Assembly (NCBI GenBank): GCA_012931725.1
Contig: CM022945.1
Location: 20,742,318 to 20,806,317 of the forward strand
Length of the DNA stretch: 64,000 nt
DNA from: Litsea cubeba
Taxonomy: Eukaryota; Streptophyta; Magnoliopsida; Laurales; Lauraceae
Reading direction: 5' to 3'
The translations under genes and the position numbers were made by a program. Each line of letters starts with the position of its first letter. Positions within the stretch are counted from its first letter, which is position 1. Below, in pieces: positions 21,961 to 35,469 of the stretch. The notes under the pieces are model-generated. The model was not told where the DNA came from, ran no database searches, and saw only the letters and a list, made by a program, of their open reading frames with translations.

Positions 21961-24919
21961 TGTTACTCCATATATACCTATACATGGTTACTCAGTTTAA
22001 TCACACATACAACTTAAGATTCGATAAGTTCATTAAGGAATATTGTTTTCTGGCAAAAGAGCATTTATTGCTGGGATAGCTGATGACAATGGCTATGGTT
22101 GGGCGATAGCTAAGTCACTGGCTGCTGCAGGTGCTGAAATCCTCATTGGTACATGGGTTCCTGTATGTAAATTTATCCTGCCTTCTACAATCATTCACTG
22201 ACAAACTTACTGTGTGGTTCCTGATACTAAGCTTTTTTTTTTCTTTTTTTTATCTTGCAGGCACTGAACATATTCGAGACAAGCTTAAAACGTGGGAAAT
22301 TTGATGTATCTCGTGTGTAAGCTCTCTAGTTTTTAGCAGATGCTCTTCACTGACAGTGACTGGTATCATGGAAAATAACACAGCTGAGTACAAGGAAGCT
22401 GATGTTGTCAATGCCGCAGGTTGCCAGATGGTTCTCTGATGAATATCACAAAAGTATATGCATTAGATGCTGTTTATGACAGTCTTGAGGATGTTCCTGA
22501 AGATGTAATGGAAAAGCTAGTTTTTGTTCTTTAGTTTGTGTATTTGTGTGCACTTACACATGCATACGTGCTTGTTCCTTGCTTTCTTGCATTGTATTTG
22601 GTTTGACTTGACAATACTTTGTAGTGGTTAAATGAAGCCTTACCTTGATGCTTTTGTTATTATCTCAAAGGTCAAGACAAACAAACGATATGCAGGAGCT
22701 TTGAATTGGACTGTTCAGGTGAGGACTGCATAAGAGATTTTGGTTTTGTTTAGCACCATGAACAATAATTGTACAATGCAGTCTTGAGTGTCTCAAATGG
22801 TCAATGAGTCAAAAGCCGAATCTTGTTTGAGTCTTATCCATGTTTTACTTGCTAATCTGTCTCTAAGATTTTGTTCTTTCTAACAACTGCTATAAGTTTT
22901 CAAAACTAAAATTCAAAGTCATTAACTTTTTAGTCGGACTTTGTTCTTGTTTTACTGTTTTCATAGGAAGTTGCTGAATCTGTGAGAAACGATTTTGGAA
23001 GCATTGACATCCTTGTGCACTCTCTCGCGAATGGCCCGGAGGTACGATACATTATCCTTATTCCATTTCCATATACTTCATGTTAATTTTAAAGAAATAA
23101 TTCCCTGCAATAGGTCAGTAAACCTCTCTTGGAGACATCCCGAAATGGATATCTAGCAGCAATGTCAGCATCAAGCTATTCTTTTGTGTCTTTGCTCAAG
23201 CATTTCGTACCTATAATGAATCCAGGCAAGCTTTGATTTAAGTTAATTATACTGTTTCAGTCTCTACCCTTTTTTTCCTTTTTTTTATTTGCATATGCAA
23301 CTAAAATCTCATGTAATTCTGCAGGTGGTGCCTCAATTTCACTCACATACATTGCTTCTGAAAGGATCATTCCAGGGCGTTCTTTATTGAAATACTTGGT
23401 CTGCTTGAAACTGATTTTCTCAGTGAAAAGCTTGTAATTTCCTACAGATTTATGATATATGTGCAGATATGGTGGAGGGATGAGTTCAGCCAAGTCTGCC
23501 CTGGAAAGTGATACCAGGGTGAGTGTTTACCATGACTGCATTGTCGGCAACACGTTGAAATCTCTTTCTTTGAAGCAACGATCCTTGCAATGTTTTCTGG
23601 TTTTTCAGGTGCTTGCATTCGAAGCCGGAAGGCGGCACAAGATTCGAGTAAATACAATATCCGCTGGTAAGCCAATCTGTTATCGTTATACTGTATTGCG
23701 TGTAACCCTGCATTTTTAAATTTCTCCCTGTGATGCAATTTATGTCTCCATAAATATTTCCAGGTCCATTGGGAAGCCGTTCAGCAAAAGCTATTGGATT
23801 CATTGACATGATAATTGATTACTCTTTGACCAATGCCCCATTGCAGAAAGAATTGCTGGCAGGTTAGTCGCAATGTCTCCATGACCTGTGGTTATAGTTC
23901 TGGCCCACTTTGTTGTTATTACTGGGATATTTCAGTATTAAATGCCGTCTTCATGTCTTCACATCTTCTTGGGAGAAAAAAGGAAGGAGATCCCTTCTTC
24001 ACACCTTCTTGTAGGAAAGGAGAAAAAATCACTGGAATCCTTGCCCAAATGCCTTCTTCCCCTCACCTTTTCTGGTAGAAACACCTATTCCCAGATGAAG
24101 GTTTTCTTCCTCTAACATTCCATCCCTAGACCACACAGTTGGTGCCACTCCCACAGCTCTTGTAGTAAAACATCCTCTCTTGTTTTCGTAATTAAAGTTG
24201 TGAACAATGCTTTTTCTTTTTTCTCATTTCCGAAACATTTCATCTCTCCCAATTGTTGAATTAGAGATCATGACAAACTCCTCATCTTCTTCGATCAGTT
24301 TCATTTTCATGGTCGTGTGTAAACCCCACACCTGCTACTTTCAAACTCTTACCATTTTGCCTTGAGAACAGTTCAAGTTTTTGGGTGTCATCAGGCATTG
24401 GCCATTTTCCCACTTACTACAAAAACCATTTTCTCATTTTTTGTCCCCGTAATCTGTTTTCAGATCTATCCCCAATGCTATTTCGAACTTCTAGTCTGTT
24501 TGCAAGTATCTTTTCTAACCAAGCTTTGTAACAGATGAAGTAGGCAATGCTGCCGCATTCTTGGCATCACCATTAGCTTCAGCAATTACAGGTACAGTAC
24601 TTTATGTTGACAACGGGTTGCATGCAATGGGAGTAGGAGTTGACAGTCTTATATTTCAAGATCTCAACATTCCAACGGATGACGGCAAGAGCTAGATGGT
24701 ATACTTAGGTTTTTCTGAGGACGCGACTTTCTTGCTGTTTAGATCATATAAATTATGTTTAACTTGAGACTGGAATTCCCCTTTTTGCCGAGGGATTAGG
24801 GGGTTTTTTTTTTTTTTTTCCATTACAAGTGGCTTTGGTTTCTAGTTCATAAGGTAAGGTTGCATCTCATGCGAAAGAGATGGTGCTGATCAAAGCAGGA
24901 ATAAATGGTTGGTGAGTTG

Positions 24920-25020
24920 TCCAGGTTAGAGCTCAGCTGGATAAGGACATCAATACCCCCTTAGCAGGCAAGAGAGCGCGAGTTCAAGTCTTTCCCAGCA
25001 GGGGAGAAAAATAGCACTTT
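24920..25020 (+). mobile_element. tRNA-derived SINE
   Basis: TAGAGCTCAGCTGGATAAGG (box A-like) and GCGAGTTCAAGTCTTTCC (box B-like) are spaced as in tRNA-derived SINE heads. No intact acceptor stem is visible, so this is not a tRNA gene. It lies between the ENR and NSE4 3' ends. Confidence 0.55.
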
Positions 25021-25833
25021 CTTTGTACCATGGACTTGTTGATGCTCAATTACTTGGATTGTAAGTGTGAACTAGGCTTTCCCTTGTTGATGCTCCATTA
25101 CTTGGATTGTCAGGGTAAACTAAGATTTCCCCAGGTGGGATGCAAGTTGCAACCAAATATTTCACTGCCACTCATTGTGCTAAATCTGTCTCTTTATGTT
25201 TCCAGTCAGTTCTGTCTCTTATGCTTCCAGTCATTTTTTGCTATGATTTTGAGGAGCTTAAGTTTTGAATAACACCTGTAAATCTACCAGTGGCATAGCA
25301 TACATGTTTTTATCAAAGCCGGCCATCTGAATTAGGTCTGTGGCATTGCCAAAGTACACCGATTGGATGATCCAAGTAACCTTCTCAATGCAGCTCTTAA
25401 TAGGTGTTCAAAGAACGCTCAAATGGCTCAAATGGTAAAATTCAGGAAGGACACATAAAGGTCACTATCTGGATGATCAGGATTGATTAACATATTTGCA
25501 AAGTTCTGGTCCCTGGATTTGTGCATGGGGTACATGGCCTGGTCAGATTGGCAAGTGCAGACTTGGATGAGGAGTTAATAGAGGTGGATAATTTGCATAG
25601 CAAAGAGTTTTCTCAGCATCCAAAGGCACCCATATAAATCCATAATATCTCATGCATTCTTGGCATTAAGAGAAGAAATAATATATACACTAGGATAACT
25701 ACCATTCCTCATATTTTAAATTAAACATAGCTACTTGCAAATTTTATATACATCCACTGAAATTATATACAATTTTTTTCCTTTTAAATAATCTATAAAC
25801 AAATAGACAAAAAAATGGTCAATGTACTCAAGC

Positions 25834-28061
25834 TCAAATAATAGGTTGCTTTCCTTTCCGCTTGGCAACTCTAGCAGGCCTTTTTTCTGGTAAATCATTA
25901 TCAACTGATTGTTCCTGCATGACCAGCCCTCTGTTCCTACATAGCTTTCTGATGGGTGTCGTCGGTGCAGATGCCTGTGAATCAGATGGGCTCAGGCTAG
26001 TTCGATGAGGCATCAACTCGTTTCCAATCTGAACGGAGTCCCCCATCAACTGTAGTTTAAATTAACATAAAAAAAAAAATCATTACAAACAGAAGACGTG
26101 AAGTTTAAAAGTATTTGATCTGCCTTTAAAAAAGTTAAAAGTAAAAAAATAAGCCTTGAGCCTTATTTTATTTATTGGTAAATAGACCTGGAACCAACCA
26201 TTCCAAAAAAGAGTCAAGTTGACAGCCGCAAAAGAATAAAACACAAAAATCATTCAGTACTTGGAGGTCATTCGTTTGAGTACATTTATATTTGTAAATG
26301 ATGCACATGTAACATTTACACCTGATGAAGATGGAGAAATGGTGTTAAGGAGCCATTTTCAACCTCTCATTTCTAGACTTAAGCAGGAGGTAGACAATTA
26401 CATATGTAAATGGGGAAAAAGCATTAACACATATACAGAAGAGTTTCTACGTGGTACACATTGCTGCTTCGAATCCATTCAACCAAATTGGTAATCAGAG
26501 CCGTTCATCTCCTTTCTTGCTCTAATAATCCTAGGATGTTGAGTATCATATCTTTAGACCTTTATTGATTTTGAGAAAAAAATTTAAAACATAAATATAT
26601 ATATATATATATATATCTCCAACCCATAGATCTGATTTCCACATGCAAAAGTGCTTCTACATGGTACGCATTGCTAGTCCGAATCCATTCAATCACCCTT
26701 TTTTTATAACCCAGGGTATCTCCCACCCAACCGCTCGATTCTGGACAACCAAAAACTAATCCCTAGGGGCACATGCAAACCCTCCTACCCACATGCACCG
26801 GGTAAAACTACGAGTTTTACTTGCACTTTTGTGGGCTCCAAATTGGTGATCCAATTCATCTTCTTTACTGCTCTAATAATCCCAAGATGTTGAGTTTCAT
26901 ATTGATGAATTTTTGAAAAACATTAAAAAAAACAAAAAAAAAAAAAAAACTCAACCCATAGATATGATTTCCTGCACTTTTGTGAGACTCCACAATTCAT
27001 GAATCCAAACCATTCAATATTCTCACATTAATAATATGCATCAAGACATTTAGTTTCATATATAAATCTTCATAGATTTTGAGAAACATGTGAAAAATGT
27101 TGGATGTACTCATGTGAAAATGGTGCTTCCGAACAAATATGGTTGTGTTTCAACTATGTAACATTTGTATAAAAGTTAACCTAGCTCCGTATCCCCATGC
27201 GTAAAAGTTAAATATATATATCACATGCATAAAAGGCTAATGACCCCTATAGGGTATTTCTCCATATGAGTTGCCGAGCACATGTATAATTTTTGCTCAT
27301 TTATTTTACAAAAGGTTTGGCAATCCAGATCTTTAGGGTATGTTTGTGTAGTGAGGATTCTACTCCCTGTGGATTTCCATTCCCACGAAATATGGGATCC
27401 TACATTCCTACCTCTCATATAGGAAATCAAAATCCTCTATATCAAGGAGAATTACATCACTTTTTTCCTTTTGTGGGAAAAATGTGTCACACCAAACAAC
27501 AGTAGAATGGGGAGCACTATTTTTACTTTCTATCATGGATTCCTATTGTTGCACAAAGGCACCAAGATTGGAAGAACATTGCCACTGTTCATCCATTTAA
27601 GGCATTTTTCTTCTTAAATGGTTGCAATCATTCTATTATTGATCACCCCTTTTTTTGCCACTAACAAAAGGATCAAGATCACAGTCCAAAGATTTAGGAT
27701 GTATTCCATCCTTACGAGAGAGGTCCAGATCACCAAACAATGGGCCTCACATGTATCAAATAGAATGCAACAAACCTCATATTTGCTTTAAAGCAGAATC
27801 CTGTATAGTGAAGGTTAAAACTTGCTTTCACCTCCATAAAAGAATAAAAAAGATCTACAAAAAGGGTATACACTAATATACTATGTTTAATAGTTGCATA
27901 CCTTCCAATCCTTAAAATCAAATCTGAAAACGAAATGCCTGTATGAAACATCTCCCGATAACAATGCTCTTGCAGTAGGAGCATTTCTTGGAGCTGGTAA
28001 AAAAATAAGAAAAAAAATGAGTGATCTTATTAGAAATAAAACAATAACGCTAACCATTTTA

Positions 28062-28107
<46 letters not shown>

Positions 28108-31100
28108 GAAGAAGGATTCTAAAAACAATGAAATATTACAAACTACATGATGCCCATTGTCCACCACTGTTATTTCAGCTCGGCCATCTTTAACCAGAAA
28201 TGAGAGAGCAAACATGTTCTCTACCGTCTGAGCAAACGATGTCCTATTCAACACTAAATTTTCAAGTCTGGCGCTCTTCTTCTTTTTCAAGATGTCAAAC
28301 ATGGTCGACATGTTCTCAGTATGTGTCGTCTGTTGTGCATCGATATCATCAACCTGTGCGTAAAAATATGAGAACTTGTACTGAGACACCATTAATAGTT
28401 AAAGTCATCATTTTTCCACCAAAACAATCAGAATGTTGTGAATAACCAAAAGTCATTATTCCATTCTAAAAGGGAATGGATTCTCTGAAGAAAGAGACAT
28501 CAAAAGTTTCATATGTTACATTTGAAAATGCCCTCAAGTTAACATGTGATTACAGATTTACAGCCACTAACACTCACAGTATCATGCAGTAGAAGAGAAA
28601 AAGAAATACAAAACCACTTCTCACAAAATATGATTTGGGAAATTGAAATGTTAACTATCATTTTTATTTTATTTTATTTTTCGTTTTTCGCTGCATTAAG
28701 TACCTCTTAAGCCACACCTAAGTGTCCCTGACCAGCTGAGCTACAGCCAAGGACTCTTCTGCATCTATCTACTATTCCATCTTAACTTGTAAATTGAAAT
28801 ACCAATATCATCTTTAGTAGTGCAACTCAGGCTAGTAAAGTCAGGTATTGGCCCTGCCCAAGCCCGACCCAAATTTTATGTATGTAAACCAAAACCCATA
28901 CCTGATGAATGAAACCCGAACATACTTGACACAAACCCTACCCGACTTGAAAATTCCATACTGCGCAATTCTGATAGAGCTGGGTTGACTCACTTCAGGT
29001 CAGACACCCAATTTTTTTGGGTTTTGTTGGACTTTCAAAGGGTAAAAAATTTAGGAAAGGTATATATTTCATATATAGTATTAGTGTATATAATATATAA
29101 TATATAATGTCATTGTATATACAAATATTCATGGATAAGATGAGTACTCAAGACTAATGTGGCTACCCCAAGCATGAAAGTGAACCCAACCTGAATTTCA
29201 AGGGGATGGAGACCAGCCCAACCAACCCCCAAAACAAGCCCAACCTGCATTTCACTTTTGGTCAGATCAGGGCATGTTTCAGGTCTGGCACAACCAAAGT
29301 TGCATCCCTATTCCTTCATACATATGTATTAGGATATTGCTTAGACTTGCAATATAATTTGCAGATCAATCTCAAAACAGTATGGCTCTTCAATGAATGT
29401 AACCTTTGTATTTAAGAGGGTGTCGTAAGAGCACAAAAAGATAACGAAAGAGTAACCAATGATTACTTTCCAAGTCAAAGCTTAAAGAACATCCACATCT
29501 CTAGGTCTCACTATTCAATACCAAAATAGAGAGAATATATGTCATTGAGTTGCTTAGAAAAAAGAAAGCAAATCCTATTACAATAACAACCTTTCTATCT
29601 TAGTTAAGCAAATCTTTCACATGGCTGATTCTTTCTAGATCTTAGTTCCAAGAGATTGAGCAAACCCCTTTGATTTGTCTCTATCTAAATCGAGATAAAA
29701 TTGGATTCTTTGAACAACTAATCATGATAAGATTCTAATATAGAAACAATTCAAAAAAAAAAAAAAAAAAAAAAACCTACTGATTACCAAAGTTATAACT
29801 TAAGGTAAATCACTACAGATATATTTTTTATTAATCAATATAAAAACTCAAGATAAATCTTTGTTGATTTATCCTCTCAATATGCTGGGCCCAGTGGACT
29901 TATTTTGGTATAGGACTGTGACAAATGGGCATTGAGTTGACCCATCGATCTGGAAGCCTATTTTGGAGCAGAACCTCTTTGACTGCATTAGTATGAAGGT
30001 GAAATAAAGCTTACTCACCTCTTCAGGGTGAGCAGTTTCGGTTGGCTTCACTCGTTTTCTTTGAATTGTAGATTTCCGTTGCTTCAGTTCATTATTCATT
30101 GGCCCAATCCTAACACATAGCCAATAAGGAAAATTTAAAAAAGCAGGAACATTGAAAATCATATTTTCACTTTCAAAAATGGTTCATGACAGTACATGGT
30201 GCGGCATCCAGGAGCCATCTTGATGACACGAGAAACAGTGCGACCAACATCTGCCCAAGCAATCAAAGCTTGTGAACTCTCATTGCCATGTCCACCATCT
30301 TGCCCAAAGTTACTAAGCAGAGATGATACGAAGTCTGAAGGCATAACTTCATCATTGCCATGTGACTTCACCGATGTTACTAAAGTATTTGCAATGTTCA
30401 AAAGAGCCTCTGCATCTGCAACTTGTTCTCGAGGTTTCTGAACTGCAAGCAGCGATAAACAGTTGATTTTGCGAAACATTTTTCAAAATAAACATTATAT
30501 GATATATAAACACGCACACACAAAGAAAGCTTCAAACAGTTTAAAACATCTAAATTGTGAACCCTTCTTCTGTAGGGCTGACATTGAGCATAGCAATCCA
30601 TTAGTTAGGGTGGGATGACAATCTCTTTATTTGGAATAAAAGATATATAAAAAATGATCAAATACAAACAAAAAAAATCTATATAGGGGCCCCAAAGAAC
30701 AATGGCTTAAAAGCGATCATTAAACTATGATCCCTTAAATAGATGGAGATAGTTCTGATCATTCTGATTGTACGTATAGGGTTTGCCAACGTGCAGGAGT
30801 CTGTACCTACCTGGGCATAAGTCCAGAATAGATATGAGTTGAAGAACCCAAGTCCAAGCTTGCCCAAAAAGCAATATAGGCCTGACTCAGACGTGATTCC
30901 AATTCCAGTTAAGGCCCATTTTCAATGAAATAAGCCTCTTTATACCATTCAAATAAAAAATTACAAATTTATTATGTATTTTTTGTAAATACACTCACTA
31001 AAATCTAAGTAAAACTAGTCCGCTGGCCTGCATCCCACCTTTCAGCGCCTTCTAACACACCCCACCCTAATACACCTTGGAATTTGATAATTCTTGATAT

Positions 31101-32042
31101 GTGCAAACCAAAAGATTTGATTCCTTTAACTTCTTGCTATTGATTTTTGGGTGGCCATATTCACATCAGCTTAGATCATTTGGGTCTAAGATTTGGTGGG
31201 TTATTTATCCAACCATATGCCTTCTGTTCTGCCTCCTGCCCCCCTCAGTTACACACTTACACCCCACTAGGATCTTGCCATGGTGGACCTAAGCAGCATC
31301 ACTTGGGTGCAAACAGTTGGGTTTGTATAATTGGCAATAATGATAACAAATCATTATAGAGAAAATTTGCTCAATATAATAATTTTTTAGAAAATATTAA
31401 CAAAACATTGAGAAAACAATTTTTTAAAAAAAAAAGGTGCATTTGAATGCACATGAAATCAGAATCTCTTGTGAAGATTTTGTGCATAAATAGTTATGAC
31501 TTATGAGTCCTGCTAACTATTTTGGAGAAGAAAAACAACTCCATCCTTCATTAAAAAATTAAAAATAAATAAATAAAAAGGTTTATGATTTCTTCACCAC
31601 CCAAAGTGCATAATGGAACAGATTAGTTTTCTTCTTCTGATTAAAAAGAAATCAAATAGGTATCAATTCAGCCACATCCAATGCAACATCAATAAATCAC
31701 TAAACAAAGAATCCAGTTCCTAAGATTTACCAAACTCATGTAAACTTTCCACTTCGCCGAAAATAGATTTGAATTTATCAGACTCTGTTCTTGAAATATC
31801 ATCTCTTTCATCTGCCAAAACAATATCCACACAAATAATAGTAAAATATAAATTCAACAAAAATCCTTATACCCCTCAGCAATCAAAATGCAAATATCAG
31901 TACCATTGATCAGATTCTTAACGGTAAGATACCGCGACCGCAACGACCGCCGTTCCGTCACAGACTCCCGAGTCGACTCTCCTCTCTCCGGTTCTTCTCT
32001 GCTCCGACTCGTTTCCGGTTCGCGTTTTACGATCCTCGTCAT
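25834..32042 (-). CDS. NSE4: NSE4 kleisin subunit of the SMC5/6 complex
   Basis: Complete seven-exon gene: 32042-31904, 31811-31731, 30442-30196, 30109-30019, 28353-28140, 27993-27902 and 26049-25834. All introns are GT-AG, phases agree, and the total is 1080 nt (359 aa; Arabidopsis NSE4A/B are somewhat longer). The N-terminal part (LRSRYLTVKNLIN, then a DERDDIS segment) and KPREQVADAEALLNIA belong to the NSE3-binding/kleisin N-domain. The C-terminal winged-helix domain (about residues 198-292) is clear from MFDILKKKKSARLENLVLNR, SFAQTVENMFALSFLVKDGR and FVFRFDFKDWK; it contacts the SMC5 head. The basic tail RVAKRKGKQPII could aid nuclear import. The role is bridging SMC5-SMC6 heads in DNA repair and chromosome segregation. 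The gene is convergent with ENR. A frameshifted duplicate of exon 7 lies at 57045-57235. Confidence 0.96.
26596..26617. repeat. (AT)n microsatellite
   Basis: TA dinucleotide run inside the last NSE4 intron. Confidence 0.85.
28066..28104. repeat. (GA)n microsatellite in NSE4 intron 5
   Basis: An uninterrupted GA run of about 19 units, 36 bp from the donor of NSE4 exon 5 (28139-28138). In the transcript it is a long CU tract just inside the intron. Confidence 0.9.
28690..28775 (-). mobile_element. tRNA-derived SINE fragment in NSE4 intron
   Basis: The minus strand reads GTAGCTCAGCTGGTCAGGGA, a strong box A-like motif, with a weak box B-like stretch after it. Truncated; not a tRNA gene. Confidence 0.4.
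28814..29311. mobile_element. Degraded hAT-type MITE candidate in NSE4 intron
   Basis: The left TAGTAGTGCAACT and the inverse right end TAGGGATGCAACT match at 10 of 13 positions, and the interior contains the GGGTTGGGC/GCCCAACC composition of such MITEs. No target duplication was found. Confidence 0.35.
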
Positions 32043-32460
32043 CTTTCACCTTAAAACTCCAAATCAGATACCAAGATATCTATAACTCTCTATTCAAATT
32101 CCACAAACGAATCCCTAAAAACCGAACTCCTAAACCTTTTCACAACCACAAGGATACTCAAATTTCAAAACACAAAACCCTAGAGAAGAAAACCTTTTCA
32201 CAAGCATAAGATATTCAAAACTTACAAGCCCTAGACAAAACCCTCTCGGGGAAAACTCCGAATCCCTAACCCTAACCCTAACCCTAGGAAAGAAGAGATT
32301 GATTTCAGTGGAAACTTTCGAATTAGAGATTTTGTTTTTCCCGCTTTCAAGAACAGAGGACCAGTTGAGACTTGAGAAACACGGAAGAAAATCTCACAGA
32401 AAGAGAAAAAGAAAAGCTAAGGCGGTTGGCCATTTGTGAATATCTATATAATATGGGGAG
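32043..32460 (-). promoter_or_regulatory. NSE4 5' UTR/promoter with telo-box motifs
   Basis: The run CCCTAACCCTAACCCTAACCC (about 32264-32284) and several AAACCCTAG motifs (about 32180) lie 130-245 bp upstream of the NSE4 ATG. Telo-box motifs are typical of plant cell-cycle and translation-machinery promoters. On the minus strand a TATA-like ATTATATAGATA lies at about 32442-32453. That this is the core promoter is inferred. Confidence 0.5.
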
Positions 32461-34225
32461 AAGCGTACGTGCAAGTGACGGTGAAGATTGAGAGAAGGTG
32501 AATTGGACGGTCAAGATCGAAGCATTGTGGAAATATTAAAAAAGATGGCAGTTAGGACATATCACATTACAGCCACTTCCTCCGAAGCGCCCGCGCGAGC
32601 ATAAGCGACTTACAACTTTGGTTGCGTGAGTCGAGAAACGAGGAAGACGTTTCCGCGAAGAGTCCCAAATCCAATCCTCGGAGGCTCTTGACTTTATAAT
32701 AGAAAGGGAAACTGTCATATAAGACTTTTTAAGTTTTTGTATTATTTAAAAAAATATCATAAATTTTAAAACTTTTTAAATTAATTTTTTATTTTTTCAT
32801 AAAGTTTTCAATTAAGGATATTCATCCATTTGAAGCTATATTCTGGCAATTTTCTCCCTCAAAATTCTTAAACTACCCTTTATTAAAATAAGTTCACTTC
32901 TTTTATATTCTCTTTTTTTTCTTCGCCAGCATCGTCACAGTGATCGAGGATAACTAGCATCTTCACGACGGCTAAATGTAGTGGCAGCTAGAACCATGTC
33001 ATGACTTTAAATAAAAGGTACTTTGAGTATTTTAAAATAATTGAGAAAAAAATTATTAAATAGTCAAATGCCCTTAATTGAAGACTTATTGAAAAACTTA
33101 GGGACTAATTATAAATTTTTGAAACTTGTCCTTTTTTCGATAAGGTAAAAACTTAAGGTCTTAAATGAATTTTTTTGCTAACAGAAATCCCACTCTAGAT
33201 CCCACTTATTTTGATGAGGGGCAGTACTAAAATGCAGCCGCGCTACATCACACTATGGCGCAACGCCCTTCTTCATTGCATGGTGAGGGCCACCTTTTAA
33301 AAGTCCAAGCTGATCATCAGCCCTAACACCCTATGTAGTGATCATCTTGTAAATTATTATTTAAATATGTAAGATATCCATTGTTGAGTTTGACCTGATC
33401 TAAAACACGTAATGGAACTTGCTTTACTATTCTTTTGTTGGAATAAAAATAAAGGGAGTACTTATGTATTAATCTAACGGGGTGACCCACTGAGAATTTC
33501 CTTGAAAATTTAGATGCAACAAAGATAATGGTTGCTAAAGCTGATGAATGGCTTGGATTTCGAAAATATGGGCCCCACCATGCATTGAAGAAGGATCTCT
33601 GCAACACCATAGTTCTGCCCTTTGATAAGCTCCAAATTTATTTTTTCTAAGTTTTTATCACCACCACCATTATCATTGTAAATATTTTTTAACTAAATGT
33701 AATGAGTTGAAATTTTATTTCTTTAATAAGTCTTTATCACCACTATCATCGCAAATTGTTTTTAGATATTTTTTTAAGTTATATTAAAGAAAAGGTGAAA
33801 TAATACAAAGTAACAAACAAAAGCTAATATACCAGTCGATGTATAAAAATTTTGGCATTAGCCGGGTCTAATGTAATCTAATCTTAAGAAATATATATGT
33901 TAGATATTCAAGATAAAATATCTTTAAAATTGCCTACTTTTTTCGTTTTGTTCTAGTTCATAGAACACAATCAGAGATCAATCCCTTTGGGCTACATGCA
34001 TATTGATATTGAATGTATATCCTCAAATTATATATCAAATTATAAGAGAGTTCCCTCCTTTACTGCAGAGCTTCACAGCGTATTCAATTATTAAGAGTCT
34101 GGTTTTTTTCCCAACTAAATGGGTGAGTGGTATGTAACTGGTGAGACAACCTATCTGATCCACTGATCGATTCTTAGGCAGCTGTGTGAAAAGCGCTAAA
34201 CAAAGAGGAAGAGGAAACTGACAAA
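32461..34225. other. Spacer between NSE4 and the LTR element
   Basis: AT-rich and noncoding. No gene or defined mobile element is supported. Confidence 0.4.
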
Positions 34226-34230
34226 CAGGT

Positions 34231-35105
34231 TGTAAGTGTACAAAATGTCACTCACAAAGAGAGGGTGTGTGGAGACGAGGCTCTTGAGAAGAATACCGTT
34301 ACCTGCCTGAAACCTGAAAAGGGGAAGAAGAATAGTAGGTCAGAGGACCCTGGCTGTGGGCAGCGCAGGGCTCTCTGATGCCTAAGTCAGTGTAAGAACT
34401 AAGCAAAGGATGAAGATTTTTGGGGAAGAAGATGGGCGTACAAGAGTGGTATTTTTTCTCCCTTTGTTCTGAAGCTGTAGCAGTGCTTATATAGAAGAAG
34501 AGAGGAGGCAGGAGGTGGTTAGTTGTCCCATCATAGCTCACTCTACTCTAATAGCTATCCATCGTAGCTTATCTTGTCCCATCTGGCCATATCCTGGCGC
34601 CTTGGGAGCTGTGGACGGCGATCTGTCAGGAGATATGGGCGATACCCTTGTCTTGTCACACGTCTTGGGACGTGGTGGAGTCTTCGTAGAGGTACGGCTG
34701 TCAGTCCCTACCTTGGCTAGCTCTGGCGCTATGACCGAAGTGTGTGACCGAGGTCGGGGCATGTTTGTCGAGGTCGGTTGGAGATCTGGCAGGGGTGCCG
34801 AGATGTGGGACCGAGGCCGAGGTTAGGAGACCGAGCGGGGGCTGGAAGCTGCCGAGCTCGATGACCTTGCCGAGATGGACGAGGCCGTGACCAGGCGCTG
34901 CTACCGTGATGGAGCTAGGGTCTCGGCTTTGCTGTCAAGGTGGAGCTTTGACCGAGCTGGAGCATACGAGCTTATGGTCGAAATGGGAGCACTTGGCCGG
35001 GCTGGGGGAAGCCGAAACCGTGCCCTGCCGAGATGGAGGAACTGGTGCGGGATTCCCGGATGGAGCATGTGACTGGGATTATGGCGAGTGGGAAATATCC
35101 CCACA
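34231..35105 (-). repeat. LTR (3' LTR of the gag-only element)
   Basis: 875 bp, direct repeat of 40982-41863, starting TGTAAGTG on the plus strand. Its inner end reads CCCCACA where the other LTR has CCCCATACA, a 2-bp difference. It is rich in GACCGAGG / GCCGAGCTGG words. Confidence 0.88.
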
Positions 35106-35469
35106 AAATAGCCCCCCACCTTCTGAGCTCATTAGAGCTCTCTTTGAGGTCAGAAGCTTAAGTGCCATGGAGGACAACACTTGTGTCTTTGGATTGTTTC
35201 TCGCTTGAGATTAGTGGTCTTCGGTCAACTGGTTCGTCACCAACTGAAGATGGAGACATGACTAGCTGGCTCGTTGCCAGAGGTGTAGTCTTGCTAGAAG
35301 TATTCTGCTATTGATAAGGAGGTGAGCTGTAGACTGGTACCGCTGCTAAGCTGGAGACTGGCACTACTTGTCGAGATGCAGTACGTATATTATTGCCTAG
35401 CTGGAGAGTGCCAAGCTGAGGGGGAGCACTACTGCCGAGTTGGAGAGCATCTTGACTGAGACATGATCA

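Larger units (their letters stand above)
19809..24695 (+). pseudogene. MOD1: Plastid enoyl-[acyl-carrier-protein] reductase (MOD1/ENR), copy with in-frame stop
   Basis: Twelve exons: 19809-20082, 22053-22162, 22261-22316, 22420-22504, 22671-22718, 22967-23041, 23114-23225, 23325-23376, 23467-23518, 23609-23666, 23764-23862 and 24535-24695. They sum to 1182 nt with consistent phases (393 codons, normal for plant ENR). The product would be the NADH-dependent FabI-type enzyme making saturated acyl-ACP in plastid fatty acid synthesis. Visible landmarks are GIADDNGYGWAIAKSLAAAG (nucleotide binding), HSLANGPE and catalytic YGGGMSSAK. Damage: codon 61 (19989-19991) is TGA inside the transit peptide; the expected exon 2 acceptor reads TG instead of AG (22051-22052); donors after exons 7 and 8 are GC (23226 CAG|GCAAG, plausible; 23377 GG|GCGTTC, weak). 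An upstream AG at 22036-22037 would restore splicing with five extra residues. There are no coding frameshifts, so decay is recent, or the stop is an assembly error. Confidence 0.85.

Noticed and set aside
24920..25020. tRNA gene
   Set aside because: Box A and box B are present but no acceptor stem or anticodon arm folds; fits a SINE head.
27334..27510. Tourist-like MITE (GGGTATGTTTG ... CACCAAACA)
   Set aside because: Termini only weakly complementary and no TSD could be fixed.
32264..32284. Interstitial telomere repeat
   Set aside because: Only about three CCCTAA units, in a gene leader with other telo-boxes; too short for a telomere relic.
34515..35208. Open frames in the left LTR (and their twins at 41356-41904)
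   Set aside because: They lie fully inside LTRs and are duplicated with them; no domain.
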